DNA of 34,587 nt, from NCBI GenBank assembly GCA_030527165.1, contig JAUNBH010000011.1, positions 1-34,587 of the forward strand. Direction: 5' to 3'. The DNA comes from Clostridia bacterium. GTDB taxonomy: Bacteria > Bacillota > Clostridia > Christensenellales > CAG-138. This document shows, piece after piece, positions 16,449 through 24,682 of this stretch. The notes under the pieces were generated by a model, which did no database searches, had not been told where the DNA came from, and saw only the letters and a list, made by a program, of their open reading frames with translations. The position numbers and the translations under genes were made by a program. Position 1 is the stretch's first letter; every line of letters starts with the position of its first letter.

Positions 16449-17960
16449 ATGTTGGGCGCTAAGAGAAAACCCGTATACGGCACGCTGTTTGCGCGAATGC
16501 TGACTACATACCTGCTGCTGATATTGGGCGTGCTGCTCGTGCTCGGAATCACTTTGGGCGCGGTTTTCAGGAATTTTTACATAGCACAGAAGGAAATGGA
16601 GCTGAAGCGCGAGTGCGAGATGCTCGCGCAGGTGGCGTCGGAGCTGTACTACACCTCCGCATGGCGGCCTGCCGCGGATGAGCAGCTCTCGGCTTCCGCC
16701 AGGCGCTTTGACGCGCTGGTGCAGCTCCGCTTCACAGATGCGTCCATGCCCAAGGTCTCATTCTTCGACGAGGCGTCGCGCCTCAAGTGGATGGCGTGCG
16801 ATGAAGTGGACCTGACCGCGGACGTGCAGGAGATGGTGGGGCTCAGCGGCGTGTACATGGCGGAGGGGATGTTCGCGGAGTTGATAAGCTTTCCGGTGAT
16901 GTCCATGCGCATGTCGTTTGGCGCGGAGGGCGAGGAAGAGCACACGGGAGTGCTGTACATGCACGTGGATCTCAGCGACATGTATGAAACGATATACCAG
17001 GTGTACGCCGACATGGTGCTCGCCATGCTGATAGCGGTGCTCGTATGCGTGTTCTGTGTGTTGTACATCACGGATTCGGTGACGCGCCCCATAACCAACA
17101 TGAAGAACACCGTGACTCGCTACACCAAGGGCGACTTCGACGCGCGCGTGGACTGCGAGGGGCGCGACGAGGTGGCGGAGCTCGCCTCGAGCTTTAACCT
17201 CATGGCGGACGAACTGAGTCAGCTCGAGTTCGCGCGAAAGAGCTTTGTAGCAAACGTATCGCACGAGATGCGCTCCCCGCTGACGGCGATGCGCGGCTTT
17301 ATTCAGGCCATGCTGGACGGGGTTATAGAGCCGCAGGACCGCGAGAAGTATCTGAAGCTGGTGCTCGATGAGAACATACGGATGACGAACATGGTCAACG
17401 ACCTGCTCGATTTGGCGAAGATAGAGTCCGGCGATGTGAGACTCAATCTCACGGTGTTCGACATAAACCAACTCGTCTCCAACGTGTTGCTGACATTTGA
17501 GGTGGCGCTCGATGAAAAGCGCCTCAAGGTGGTCGCCCGCTTCGATGAGAAGCAGCGGCTTTACGTCAAGGCAGATGCGGACGGCATAACGCAAGTGCTG
17601 CACAATCTCATACACAACGCCATAAAATTTACAGAGAAAGACGGCTGCATAACGCTTAGTACGTCGGCAGACGATAAACTGGTATACGTTTCTGTGGAGG
17701 ACACCGGCTGCGGAATCGAGCCGAGCAGCATACCGCGGGTGTTCGATCGCTTCTACAAGGCGGAGGCGGCGCACACGCCGTCCAACACATCCGGCACGGG
17801 GTTGGGGCTCGCCATAGCCAAACGCATAATAGACAATCACGGGCGGAGCATCGAAGTCGCATCGGAGCCGGGCGCTGGGACGCGGTTTACGTTCACGCTG
17901 CAGCGCGTGAGGCGGCCGAGCCCGAGCGTCGACACTCTTTCACAGATAATTCACAAATGA
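16449..17960 (+). CDS. Sensor histidine kinase (HAMP, HisKA, HATPase)
   Basis: This 503-residue membrane kinase has TM1 at about residues 18-40, an extracytoplasmic sensor of about 145 residues, TM2 at about 188-208 and a HAMP domain. The HisKA box is SHEMRSPL with H272 as phosphoacceptor. The ATPase domain carries the N box HNLIHNAIKF (385-394), G1 DTGCGI (418-423) and G2 GTGLGLAI (449-456). All catalytic motifs are intact. The cognate regulator ends 39 bases upstream. No ribosome binding site is visible before the ATG, and an extended -10 sits just upstream, so it may also be translated from a leaderless transcript. The HtrA gene next door suggests an envelope or secretion stress signal. 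Confidence 0.95.
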   Translation: MLGAKRKPVYGTLFARMLTTYLLLILGVLLVLGITLGAVFRNFYIAQKEMELKRECEMLAQVASELYYTSAWRPAADEQLSASARRFDALVQLRFTDASMPKVSFFDEASRLKWMACDEVDLTADVQEMVGLSGVYMAEGMFAELISFPVMSMRMSFGAEGEEEHTGVLYMHVDLSDMYETIYQVYADMVLAMLIAVLVCVFCVLYITDSVTRPITNMKNTVTRYTKGDFDARVDCEGRDEVAELASSFNLMADELSQLEFARKSFVANVSHEMRSPLTAMRGFIQAMLDGVIEPQDREKYLKLVLDENIRMTNMVNDLLDLAKIESGDVRLNLTVFDINQLVSNVLLTFEVALDEKRLKVVARFDEKQRLYVKADADGITQVLHNLIHNAIKFTEKDGCITLSTSADDKLVYVSVEDTGCGIEPSSIPRVFDRFYKAEAAHTPSNTSGTGLGLAIAKRIIDNHGRSIEVASEPGAGTRFTFTLQRVRRPSPSVDTLSQIIHK

Positions 17961-17973
17961 GCGGCATTGTGAT

Positions 17974-18002
17974 TTGGATAATCCAAGTGGCTGCGTTATA
18001 AT
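17974..18002 (+). promoter_or_regulatory. Predicted promoter for the HtrA gene
   Basis: TTGGAT (17974-17979) and TATAAT (17997-18002) are separated by 17 bases, just after the kinase stop. The start would be near 18009, leaving a very short leader that overlaps AGGAGG at 18008-18013. If transcription really begins there, part of the ribosome binding site lies at the 5' end. Confidence 0.6.
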
Positions 18003-18021
18003 GTCTTAGGAGGTGTGGAAT

Positions 18022-19449
18022 ATGGAAAACACCGATAATACCGTGTATAACGGCGCCGGCGGAGAGCAGCGACCGGACGCGTGGGGCGAATATGGCGACG
18101 CGCAGCGGCACAGCACGTACGAGCCGCAGGCGCGCGAGTGGGAATCAGGCGACGGCTTGCGCGGCGCTCCGCCCTCGGGTGGGGGAACGCCGTCAGGCGG
18201 ACGCAAGCGCGGAACCGGCACTGGTACGGCGATAGCCATACTGTTCATTGCGCTCATACTGCTCGTGCTCGTCGTGTCTGCGCTGTACTTCGGCGCCGGC
18301 GCTATTGAGCCGAGGCCGACGGCTACGGCGCTGTTGCCGACGCAGACCATCGCGCCGGAGGAAACGCCGGGAGCGGTCGTAACGCCCGTTCCGACTTCAA
18401 GGCCTACTCCCATAATCGACGGCGAAGCGCCAGTGTTGGACTCGTACGGGCTTGAGGCGCTGCCGGACATAGTGGAGGCTGTGTCGCCCGGCGTGGTCAG
18501 CGTGCTCAATTACGGCGCGCCCACGTCCGTGGGTCAGTACACCCGCGAGAACCTGATAGGTACGGGTTCGGGCTTTGTCATATCGTCCGAGGGCTACATA
18601 TTGACCAACGCGCATGTGGTCGACGGCGCTAACTATGTGCGCGTGAGGCTGTACAACGACATCGAGTACGACGCCGAGCTCGTTGGCGCGGACGTTTCTC
18701 TCGACGTGGCCGTGCTTCGAATAGACGCGCAGGGGCTGACGGTGCTCAAGTTGGGTGAGTCCGCCACCGTGCGGGTGGGTGAGTTTGTCGTAGCGATAGG
18801 CGACCCGACGGGCACCGCGCTCGCAGGCACGCCTACATTCGGCATTGTCAGCGCACTTAACCGCTCTGTGAACATCGACGGGCGGACAAACCGCTACATA
18901 CAGACCGACGCCGCCATCAACCCCGGCAACAGCGGGGGGCCGCTAATCAACATGAACGGCGAGGTCATAGGCATCACCAGCGCAAAGACCGTCACCGCGA
19001 GCTATGACGAGTACGGAAACCCCATTTCCGCCGAGGGCTTGGGCTTCGCGCTGCCGATAGACGACGTTATGGAGGTCGTAATGCCGCTCATAACCTCCGG
19101 GTACTTCCAGCGGCCGGGCATAGGGCTTACTACCGTGTATTTGGATGATGCGACGGGAGCCGAGCACGGCATGCCCAGCGGGCTGCTCGTAGTGTTTGTG
19201 CTCGCCGACGCGCCCGCGTGTGAAGCGGGGCTGCGCGCCGACGACATAGTGGTGGAGTGCGAAGGCACGGCATTGAAGAGCAACGAGCAGCTGGGCGCGA
19301 TAATCCGCAGCCGGAATGTGGGCGACTCCGTGTCGGTGCGCGTGTGGCGCAACGGCGTATACATGGATTTCGAGATAGTCATAGGCGATCTCAACCAGAT
19401 GGGCGACGAGGTGTACAACGACGAGTACGGCGGAACATGGCTGGGATAG
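18022..19449 (+). CDS. htrA: HtrA/DegP-like serine protease with PDZ domain
   Basis: This 475-residue membrane-anchored protease has a hydrophilic, glycine-rich cytoplasmic N terminus (1-67), one TM helix (about 68-91), a Pro/Thr-rich linker (95-135), a trypsin-like domain and a C-terminal PDZ domain (about 360-465). The catalytic triad is H198 (TNAHVV), D228 (SLDVAVL) and S304 (GNSGGP). Such proteins degrade or refold misfolded secreted proteins outside the membrane. A GTG codon three codons earlier is in frame, but AGGAGG at 18008-18013 selects the ATG at 18022. It has its own promoter and follows a two-component system. Control by that system is inference from the Bacillus CssRS-HtrA case. 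Confidence 0.95.
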   Translation: MENTDNTVYNGAGGEQRPDAWGEYGDAQRHSTYEPQAREWESGDGLRGAPPSGGGTPSGGRKRGTGTGTAIAILFIALILLVLVVSALYFGAGAIEPRPTATALLPTQTIAPEETPGAVVTPVPTSRPTPIIDGEAPVLDSYGLEALPDIVEAVSPGVVSVLNYGAPTSVGQYTRENLIGTGSGFVISSEGYILTNAHVVDGANYVRVRLYNDIEYDAELVGADVSLDVAVLRIDAQGLTVLKLGESATVRVGEFVVAIGDPTGTALAGTPTFGIVSALNRSVNIDGRTNRYIQTDAAINPGNSGGPLINMNGEVIGITSAKTVTASYDEYGNPISAEGLGFALPIDDVMEVVMPLITSGYFQRPGIGLTTVYLDDATGAEHGMPSGLLVVFVLADAPACEAGLRADDIVVECEGTALKSNEQLGAIIRSRNVGDSVSVRVWRNGVYMDFEIVIGDLNQMGDEVYNDEYGGTWLG

Positions 19450-19451
19450 CG

Positions 19452-19480
19452 TTGTAAGTTTCTGGTGTGTTTGATATAAT
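19452..19480 (+). promoter_or_regulatory. Predicted promoter upstream of the phosphohexomutase
   Basis: TTGTAA (19452-19457) and TATAAT (19475-19480) are separated by 17 bases. The start would be near 19487, just before the hairpin at 19493-19523. Confidence 0.6.
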
Positions 19481-19492
19481 ATTATCAGCACT

Positions 19493-19532
19493 GCGCCGGC
19501 TGCGGCTAAATTGCGGTCGGCGCGTTTTCTTT
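19493..19532 (+). terminator. Hairpin plus T-run: terminator of htrA or attenuator of the phosphohexomutase
   Basis: GCGCCGGC (19493-19500) pairs with GTCGGCGC (19516-19523), one G-U pair included, followed by TTTTCTTT (19525-19532). It is positioned after a predicted promoter and 13 bases before the next start codon. It would end htrA read-through and could also attenuate the downstream gene. Confidence 0.55.
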
Positions 19533-19544
19533 GGAGGGTGTGGC

Positions 19545-21044
19545 ATGGACTTGTTTGCGCTGCAGAACGGTTCGGACATACGCGGCGTGGCGTACGGAGG
19601 TGCGTCTCCCGCGCTGACGAGTGAGGCGGCGGTGCGCATAGGGCGCGCGTTTGCCCTCTATATTGCGGACAGGCTGGGGCGCGAAGGCGTGCGGGTCAGC
19701 ATAGGGCGCGACCCCAGGATAACGGGTGTGCAGCTGCTTAATGATGTTTCGGCGGGGCTGCGCCGGGGCGGCGCGGACGTCGTGCAGTTCGCCTTGGCGA
19801 GCACGCCGGCCATGTTCATGAGCACGGTGAAGGAGGGTGGCTATGACGGCGCGGTGATGATAACCGCGAGCCATCTGCCGCCGGACAGGAACGGCATGAA
19901 GTTCTTCGTGCGCGGGAGCGGGCTTGAGAAGCGCGATATAGCCGCAATACTTGACATCGCCTCAGCGTTTGACGACTGCACGGCAGCGCCGTACGCTCCG
20001 CCTTACGAGGACTATATGGCGGAGTACTCCGCGCACCTGTGCGACATAATACGGCGGGGGGCTAAGGCGGAAGACTATGAGCGGCCGCTGCTCGGTTACA
20101 GGATTGTCGTAGACGCCGGCAACGGCGGAGGTGGATTCTTTGCGCACAGGGTGCTCAAGCCCCTGGGCGCGGACGTGAGTCACAGCGTGTTGCTGGAGCC
20201 GGACGGCACGTTCCCGAACCACTCGCCCAACCCCGAGGACCACGAGGCGATGGCGTTTCTGTCGCAGCGCACCGTGGAGGCGGGCGCGGACATGGGCATA
20301 ATGTTTGACCCGGATGTGGACAGGGCGGCGGTGGTGTTAAGCAGCGGCATGGAGGTAAATCGCAACCGATTGGTGGCGCTGCTCGCCGCGATAGCGCTGC
20401 GCTCCGAGCCCGGCGGCACAATAGTGACCGACTCCATAACGTCTTCGGGGCTGGGGGAGTTCATACGCGGCCTCGGGGGCGTGCACAGGCGCTTCAAGCG
20501 CGGCTATCGCAATGTCATAAACGAGGCGGTGCGGCTCAACGCAGAGGGCGTGCGGTGCCCGCTCGCCATGGAGACCTCCGGTCACGCCGCGCTGCGCGAA
20601 AACTACTTCCTTGACGACGGCGCGTACCTCGTGGCAAAGCTGCTGATAGAGCTCGCGCGCTGCAAGCGGGACGGGAGCTCGCTCGAGGCGCTCATAGCGG
20701 GGCTAAACGAGCCGGCGGAGCGCAGAGAAGTCCGGCTGAAGCTCACCGGGCAGGACTTCAAGCGCGATGCAGCGGGCGCGCTTGCGCGCTTTGCGGAGCT
20801 GTGCGAAGCAGACCCGGCGGTGGAGCCGGAACGCGAGAATTACGAGGGCATAAGGGCGAATATGAGCGAGTACGAGGGATGGTTTTTGCTCCGCATGTCG
20901 CTGCACGACCCCGTTATGCCGCTCAACATAGAGAGCGACGCCGCGGGCGGCGTAAAGCGGATTGCGCGGCATGTGCTGACCATGCTCAAGGGCATGAGGG
21001 CACAGGGCGTGGATTTGAGCGCGCTGGAGGCGCTGGCGGAGTGA
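19545..21044 (+). CDS. Alpha-D-phosphohexomutase (phosphoglucomutase/phosphomannomutase family)
   Basis: This 499-residue enzyme interconverts hexose 1- and 6-phosphates. The phosphoserine loop TASHLP has the catalytic S109, the metal-binding loop is DPDVDR (255-260), and the sugar-binding loop is ETSGH (343-347). The opening LQNGSDIRGVA resembles a PGM/PMM subgroup also found in plants and many anaerobes. Glucose versus mannose versus glucosamine specificity cannot be fixed by eye. GGAGGGTG at 19533-19540 supports the ATG at 19545 over longer frames. The downstream acetyltransferase overlaps its stop by four bases. A supply role for the glycogen genes is possible but inferred. Confidence 0.9.
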   Translation: MDLFALQNGSDIRGVAYGGASPALTSEAAVRIGRAFALYIADRLGREGVRVSIGRDPRITGVQLLNDVSAGLRRGGADVVQFALASTPAMFMSTVKEGGYDGAVMITASHLPPDRNGMKFFVRGSGLEKRDIAAILDIASAFDDCTAAPYAPPYEDYMAEYSAHLCDIIRRGAKAEDYERPLLGYRIVVDAGNGGGGFFAHRVLKPLGADVSHSVLLEPDGTFPNHSPNPEDHEAMAFLSQRTVEAGADMGIMFDPDVDRAAVVLSSGMEVNRNRLVALLAAIALRSEPGGTIVTDSITSSGLGEFIRGLGGVHRRFKRGYRNVINEAVRLNAEGVRCPLAMETSGHAALRENYFLDDGAYLVAKLLIELARCKRDGSSLEALIAGLNEPAERREVRLKLTGQDFKRDAAGALARFAELCEADPAVEPERENYEGIRANMSEYEGWFLLRMSLHDPVMPLNIESDAAGGVKRIARHVLTMLKGMRAQGVDLSALEALAE

Positions 21045-21574
21045 CATTCGAGCTCGCGCGGCGCGGTGATATAGGCGATGTAATGCGCATAGTGGGCGAC
21101 GCGCAGGCGTACCTCAGAGAATGCGGAGTCGACCAGTGGCAGGACGGCTATCCGCCGCGCGCGCGGTTGGAGGCGGACATCGCCGGGGACAGGCTCTATG
21201 TGCTGCGCGAGGACGGCGCGGTAGCGGGCTTCTGCGCGCTGTACATTGGAGATGAGGAGCCGACGTACCGCGTCATTCGCGGGAGCGGATGGAGTTGTGA
21301 GCGGCGCTACACCACCGTGCACCGCATGGCGCTTGCGCGGGGCTTTCGCGGCAGGGGAGCCGCGGGGCTGATGCTCGCGGAGGCGGAGCGCATGAGCGCA
21401 CAGCGCGCGGTCACATACATGCGCGCCGACACTCACAGGGACAATGCTGCCATGCAGCGCGCGTTGGAGCGCGCGGGCTATTCCAGGCGCGGCGTCATAT
21501 GGGTTGAGAGCGGCGCGGAGCGCATTGCGTTCGATAAACTGTTGCAGGGTGTATTTTGCAGGGCTGTGAACTGA
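21041..21574 (+). CDS. GNAT-family N-acetyltransferase
   Basis: This 177-residue protein shows the GNAT fold pattern: an N-terminal FELARRGDIGDVMRIV segment, a central AGFCALYIGD strand, and the acetyl-CoA-binding motif A HRMALARGFRGRGAAGLML (R/Q-x-x-G-x-G/A type). It is followed by RADTHRDNAAMQRALERAGY, typical of the end of the fold. It starts with GTG in a GTGA overlap with the preceding stop, and GGAGG at 21026-21030 provides the ribosome binding site. The substrate is unknown. Its position between the mutase and a TetR regulator suggests a three-gene operon. Confidence 0.87.
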   Translation: MTFELARRGDIGDVMRIVGDAQAYLRECGVDQWQDGYPPRARLEADIAGDRLYVLREDGAVAGFCALYIGDEEPTYRVIRGSGWSCERRYTTVHRMALARGFRGRGAAGLMLAEAERMSAQRAVTYMRADTHRDNAAMQRALERAGYSRRGVIWVESGAERIAFDKLLQGVFCRAVN

Positions 21575-21595
21575 CGGCACAAGGGGGGTGCGGCG

Positions 21596-22150
21596 ATGGA
21601 GCGGAATGAGCAGGATTCGATAAAGGCGGCGATACTCGCAACCGCGGCGCGGCTGTTTCGAGAGAAGGGCGTGCAGGGCGCGAGCATAGGCGATATAGCT
21701 GACGCGGTAGACATCAGCAAGGGCACCGTCTACTACTATTTTAAGGCGAAGAGCGACATTGTCGCCGCCGTAGCCGACAGGCACATGGGCGCGATAAGCG
21801 ATGTGATGTTCGATTGGGTCAACTCCCTGGACAGGAGCTGCGGCAAGGAGAGCGTGCTCGCGCTGTTTGACACGCTCGTGGGCGAAGCGGTAGACGCAAA
21901 GCTGCACTGCGCGCTCCTGGCGTACAGCGCGTGCAGCGGCGAGCTGGCGCAGTTGTTAAACGCGAGATACAGGGAGTGGCGCATAATGCTCGAGGTGGGC
22001 TCGCTAAAAATGGCATCGCCCGTGTCGGAGCGCGTGCGGTCGCTATCGGATACATTCTTCGTGCTGGTGGACGGATACATGCTCCAGAACAACGCGGGAG
22101 TGCCGGGCAGGGCGCGTCAACAGATAGAGCTGCTGACGGAGCGCATATAG
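21596..22150 (+). CDS. TetR/AcrR-family transcriptional regulator
   Basis: This 184-residue protein has the classic N-terminal TetR helix-turn-helix: AAILATAARLFREKGVQGAS, then IGDIADAVDISKGTVYYYFKAKSDI (about residues 28-52). The C-terminal part, which would bind a ligand, is unassigned and contains FDTLVGEAVDAKLHCALLAYSACSGE. A purine-rich AAGGGGGG site lies a few bases before the ATG. It follows the acetyltransferase by 21 bases. Its target is unknown; no efflux pump gene is adjacent, although TetR proteins often control one. Confidence 0.92.
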   Translation: MERNEQDSIKAAILATAARLFREKGVQGASIGDIADAVDISKGTVYYYFKAKSDIVAAVADRHMGAISDVMFDWVNSLDRSCGKESVLALFDTLVGEAVDAKLHCALLAYSACSGELAQLLNARYREWRIMLEVGSLKMASPVSERVRSLSDTFFVLVDGYMLQNNAGVPGRARQQIELLTERI

Positions 22151-22753
22151 CGACTGCCGGCGTGAGAGCATCGCCCTTTCGCGCTTGTCGCGCCGTGCTT
22201 ATTTGTGGATAGTGTAAGCCGTTTTAGCGTTTATGCGACAGGAGACGGCATGATGGGCCGTTGTGCCGCGTGCGGTTTGGCGGTATGCCGCGATTAAGTA
22301 TCCCTCAGTTGCCGATAGGACGAAGGCGTGCTCCATGAAAGGCGTGGAAGCACGATATGCGCGCAAGATACGGCGGCGTTTTCATGGTTGATCGTGTTGG
22401 CGTTTGAGTCTGCGGGCTGTTTTGTCCCCGTGCCAAGTTAATCCCCGGTGTTACCCTGTCTGCAGGAGCCATTTAGCTGAGCTGTGTTTGAGTCGTATAC
22501 GATTGTGATTATGTCGGGCGGGAGCTGCTGAAAATGCTCTTACCGGAGAGTGTGCGCGGCTCCGTTTTGGCGCTATGCGGCAAAGGGAAAAGCGAATGCG
22601 GCGTGTTGCGCGCCGCACGGACCCGTCATAAGGAGGCATTATGTTGTACATCGAGCTGCGCCCGCGGGCAAATAATTGATGGAACGGCTGTATCTGCTGT
22701 GATTCGTGCCCTGCCGCGCCGCTGGCATTGCGCTCTGCGGTGGGAGTCGCCGT
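22151..22753. other. Gene-poor 600-base region with hairpins and two tiny ORFs
   Basis: No protein family is recognisable in any frame, and no known RNA class could be matched by eye. The plus strand holds a possible promoter, TTGTCG (22185-22190) with 17 bases to GATAGT (22208-22213). It is followed by AGGAG and a 15-codon ORF, MMGRCAACGLAVCRD (22250-22297). A strong hairpin lies at 22327-22354 (CGTGCTCCA pairing TGG-A-AGCACG), and a perfect palindrome TCGTATACGA at 22493-22502. A perfect AAGGAGG (22630-22636) precedes a 12-codon ORF, MLYIELRPRANN (22641-22679). The region may encode a non-coding RNA or small peptides, or be a decayed locus. Confidence 0.4.
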
Positions 22754-23191
22754 TTACGAGACGATACCTGCAATGGCGGCGCACACCTCGTCCAAATCGT
22801 TGCCGCCGGACACGACGTGCAGCTGATGCGGCACGTCGTCGAAGCAGCCGTGCTTCCGCTCCAGCATTGCGGCGACGGGGGCGGGCAGATTTCCGCCCAT
22901 GCGCGCGGAAAACCTCTCCTTGATGAGCGCTAAATCCGCCGTCACGAGAACGCGCACCGCGGCGTCGGGCAACAGCACCAAGTGCTCACTTTCGGATATG
23001 ACGTATATTATGTTGCCGCCGGACATGGCTTCGCTGAGCTTTTTCTGAAACAGCTTCCGAGCGATCGCCTCATTTGCCGCAAGGCGCAGGTAGTCATTTC
23101 CGGAGTACACCTGCGCGTCGAGCAGCGGCTTCAATCTGTCTGCAAGCACGGATTTTCCCGTGCAGCTCTCACCTATGATTCCGATTACCAT
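22754..23191 (-). CDS. Small P-loop kinase/ATPase-like protein
   Basis: This 145-residue protein begins VIGIIGESCTGKS, a Walker A motif (residues 7-14) like those of small nucleotide kinases, then has DYLRLAANEAIARK and a strand-rich core. A central VISESEHLVLLPDAAVRVLVTADLALIKERF resembles the lid or Walker-B-like part of cytidylate-kinase-like proteins. It is shorter than most kinases (about 200 residues) and its substrate is unknown. GAGG eight bases upstream supports the start. It lies 60 bases after comB on the same strand and could be co-transcribed with it. The region beyond its stop is gene-poor. Confidence 0.7.
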   Translation of the reverse strand: MVIGIIGESCTGKSVLADRLKPLLDAQVYSGNDYLRLAANEAIARKLFQKKLSEAMSGGNIIYVISESEHLVLLPDAAVRVLVTADLALIKERFSARMGGNLPAPVAAMLERKHGCFDDVPHQLHVVSGGNDLDEVCAAIAGIVS

Positions 23192-23251
23192 CTCTTGTAC
23201 CTCAATTGCGCCGAGCGCTGTTTACAGTGGATAAGTGTTGGGCTGTGGGCG

Positions 23252-23980
23252 TCAGCGTTCGGGGGCGCATCTGATTATTCCGCTGACGAGCTCCGGCACG
23301 ACGTCGGTTATGTCCTCCGTAAAGCAGAAGTTCACATCCGCGGCGAAGCCGAGCTTCAGCAGCCGGCTCCAGTGCGCGGTCTGCGCCAGGTCTACGCGCT
23401 TTGCGGCGTGGTCTGCATAGAGCGTGCGCGCCATAAACGTCATGTCGTCCTGCTCGTACTGAGCGGGGCGGAGCGCATATATGCCCTCCGCGATGGCGCC
23501 TGCAGTGCATATGTCGTCGGCGGATATGCGGCCGTCGGTGCCCGCGCAGAGTATCAGCACGTCGTTGCCGAGCTCTACCGCCCTGCGCGCGACCGCCGAC
23601 TTGTTTATCATAGCGCCTATTATAAGCGGGCTCGAGGCGTTTTTGACGGCGCATATAGCGTTTGTGCCGTTAGTAGTGCATATTATGACGGTTTTGCCGC
23701 GTACTGCGGACGCCGTGAAGTCGAGAGGCGAGTTGCCTATATCAAAGCCCGGCACCTTTATGCCGCCGCGCTCGCCTGCGAGTATGCACTCACCGCCTAT
23801 CATCAGGTGCATGGTTGCGGCGTCGCCGGGGTCGGCTATCGGTATGACCTTCTCCGCACCGTTCTTGACAGCCCAGACGATGCAGGTAGATGCGCGCAGC
23901 GTGTCTACGATTATTACGGTGCGGCCCGACGTGCGCATATCGTTCAGCCGTCCCGGGTAGTTGAGGGTGGTAACCTTCAT
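23252..23980 (-). CDS. comB: 2-phosphosulfolactate phosphatase (ComB family)
   Basis: This 242-residue protein carries the ComB signatures: VDTLRASTCIVWAVKNGAEK, GERGGIKVPGFDIGNSP, CTTNGTNAI and a C-terminal DVNFCFTEDITDVVPEL. In methanogens ComB removes phosphate from 2-phosphosulfolactate in coenzyme M synthesis. In Firmicutes a homologue (YitC in Bacillus) belongs to the sulfolactate route of spores. No ComA or ComC homologue is in the window, so a full pathway cannot be shown. The ribosome binding site is weak (GAGAG), but a good promoter lies at 24013-24041. Confidence 0.9.
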   Translation of the reverse strand: MKVTTLNYPGRLNDMRTSGRTVIIVDTLRASTCIVWAVKNGAEKVIPIADPGDAATMHLMIGGECILAGERGGIKVPGFDIGNSPLDFTASAVRGKTVIICTTNGTNAICAVKNASSPLIIGAMINKSAVARRAVELGNDVLILCAGTDGRISADDICTAGAIAEGIYALRPAQYEQDDMTFMARTLYADHAAKRVDLAQTAHWSRLLKLGFAADVNFCFTEDITDVVPELVSGIIRCAPER

Positions 23981-24012
23981 TGCAGCTCTCGTTTCTAAAT
24001 TATTACGGGGAG

Positions 24013-24041
24013 ATTATAACGGCATCGTGCGCCCAAAACAA
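24013..24041 (-). promoter_or_regulatory. Predicted promoter for comB
   Basis: On the minus strand, TTGTTT (24041-24036) and TATAAT (24018-24013) are separated by 17 bases. It lies between the hpt stop and the comB start, so comB has its own transcript. A T-run just after hpt (about 24063-24068) with a weak hairpin may end the upstream operon. Confidence 0.62.
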
Positions 24042-24102
24042 GCTGCGTCGCGTCCAAACGGTAAAAAACGGATGCGAAATCGCAGAATTTGCGGCATTTG
24101 CG

Positions 24103-24660
24103 CTACTCGCTGTACACCGAGGGCTTGAGTATACCGACGTATTCCAGGTTGCGGTAGAACCCTGCAAGGTCGAGCCCATAGCCTACCACGAACTCGTTGG
24201 GTATGGTAAAGCCGCAGTAATCGGGCGTAATATCGCACTCCCTGCGCTCGGGCTTGTCGAGCAGGCACGCGACTCGGATGGAGGCTGGCGAGCGCGACTC
24301 GAGCAGCTTTTTGAGGTGAGAGAGCGTCAGACCGGAGTCCATTATGTCCTCGACTATTAGCACGTGGCGATTGGTTATGCTCGTGTCGATGTCCTTGGAA
24401 ATGCGTACGACGCCGGATGTCTTGGTACCGCCGCCATAGCTGGATATCGCCATGAACTCCATCTCCAGCTGACAATCCATATTGCGCACCAGATCCGTGA
24501 AGAACACGCACGCGCCCTTGAGCACGCAGATTACGACGACGTCCTTGCCGCGGTAATCGACGGACAGCTGTGCGCCCATCTCGCGGACGCGGCGCGCTAT
24601 CTCCTCCTCGCTGATGAGCACCTTGAGTATGTCGCCGTGCATATCCTGGCCTATGTTCAT
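24103..24660 (-). CDS. hpt: Hypoxanthine phosphoribosyltransferase
   Basis: This 185-residue enzyme salvages hypoxanthine and guanine to IMP and GMP using PRPP. The PRPP-binding motif VLIVEDIMDSGLTL is at about residues 100-113, with VLKGACVFFTDL near 47-58 and the flexible-loop region SSYGGGTKTSG near 73-83. The length is typical. The frame runs 41 codons further upstream, but AGGAGGTG just before the ATG at 24660 fixes the start. It begins 22 bases after the tilS stop; the tilS-hpt order is conserved in many bacteria. Confidence 0.97.
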   Translation of the reverse strand: MNIGQDMHGDILKVLISEEEIARRVREMGAQLSVDYRGKDVVVICVLKGACVFFTDLVRNMDCQLEMEFMAISSYGGGTKTSGVVRISKDIDTSITNRHVLIVEDIMDSGLTLSHLKKLLESRSPASIRVACLLDKPERRECDITPDYCGFTIPNEFVVGYGLDLAGFYRNLEYVGILKPSVYSE

Positions 24661-24682
24661 ACACACCTCCTGAGCATTGTTA

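Noticed and set aside
22151-22753. SRP RNA, 6S RNA, RNase P RNA or tmRNA in the gene-poor gap
   Set aside because: None of the conserved core sequences of these RNAs was found on either strand.
22534-22923. 129-codon plus-strand frame
   Set aside because: It has no ribosome binding site, overlaps the minus-strand P-loop gene and shows no domain.
24042-24102. Terminator after hpt
   Set aside because: There is a T-run on the minus strand (24068-24063), but the stem before it is only four to five pairs. It is not strong enough to list as a feature.
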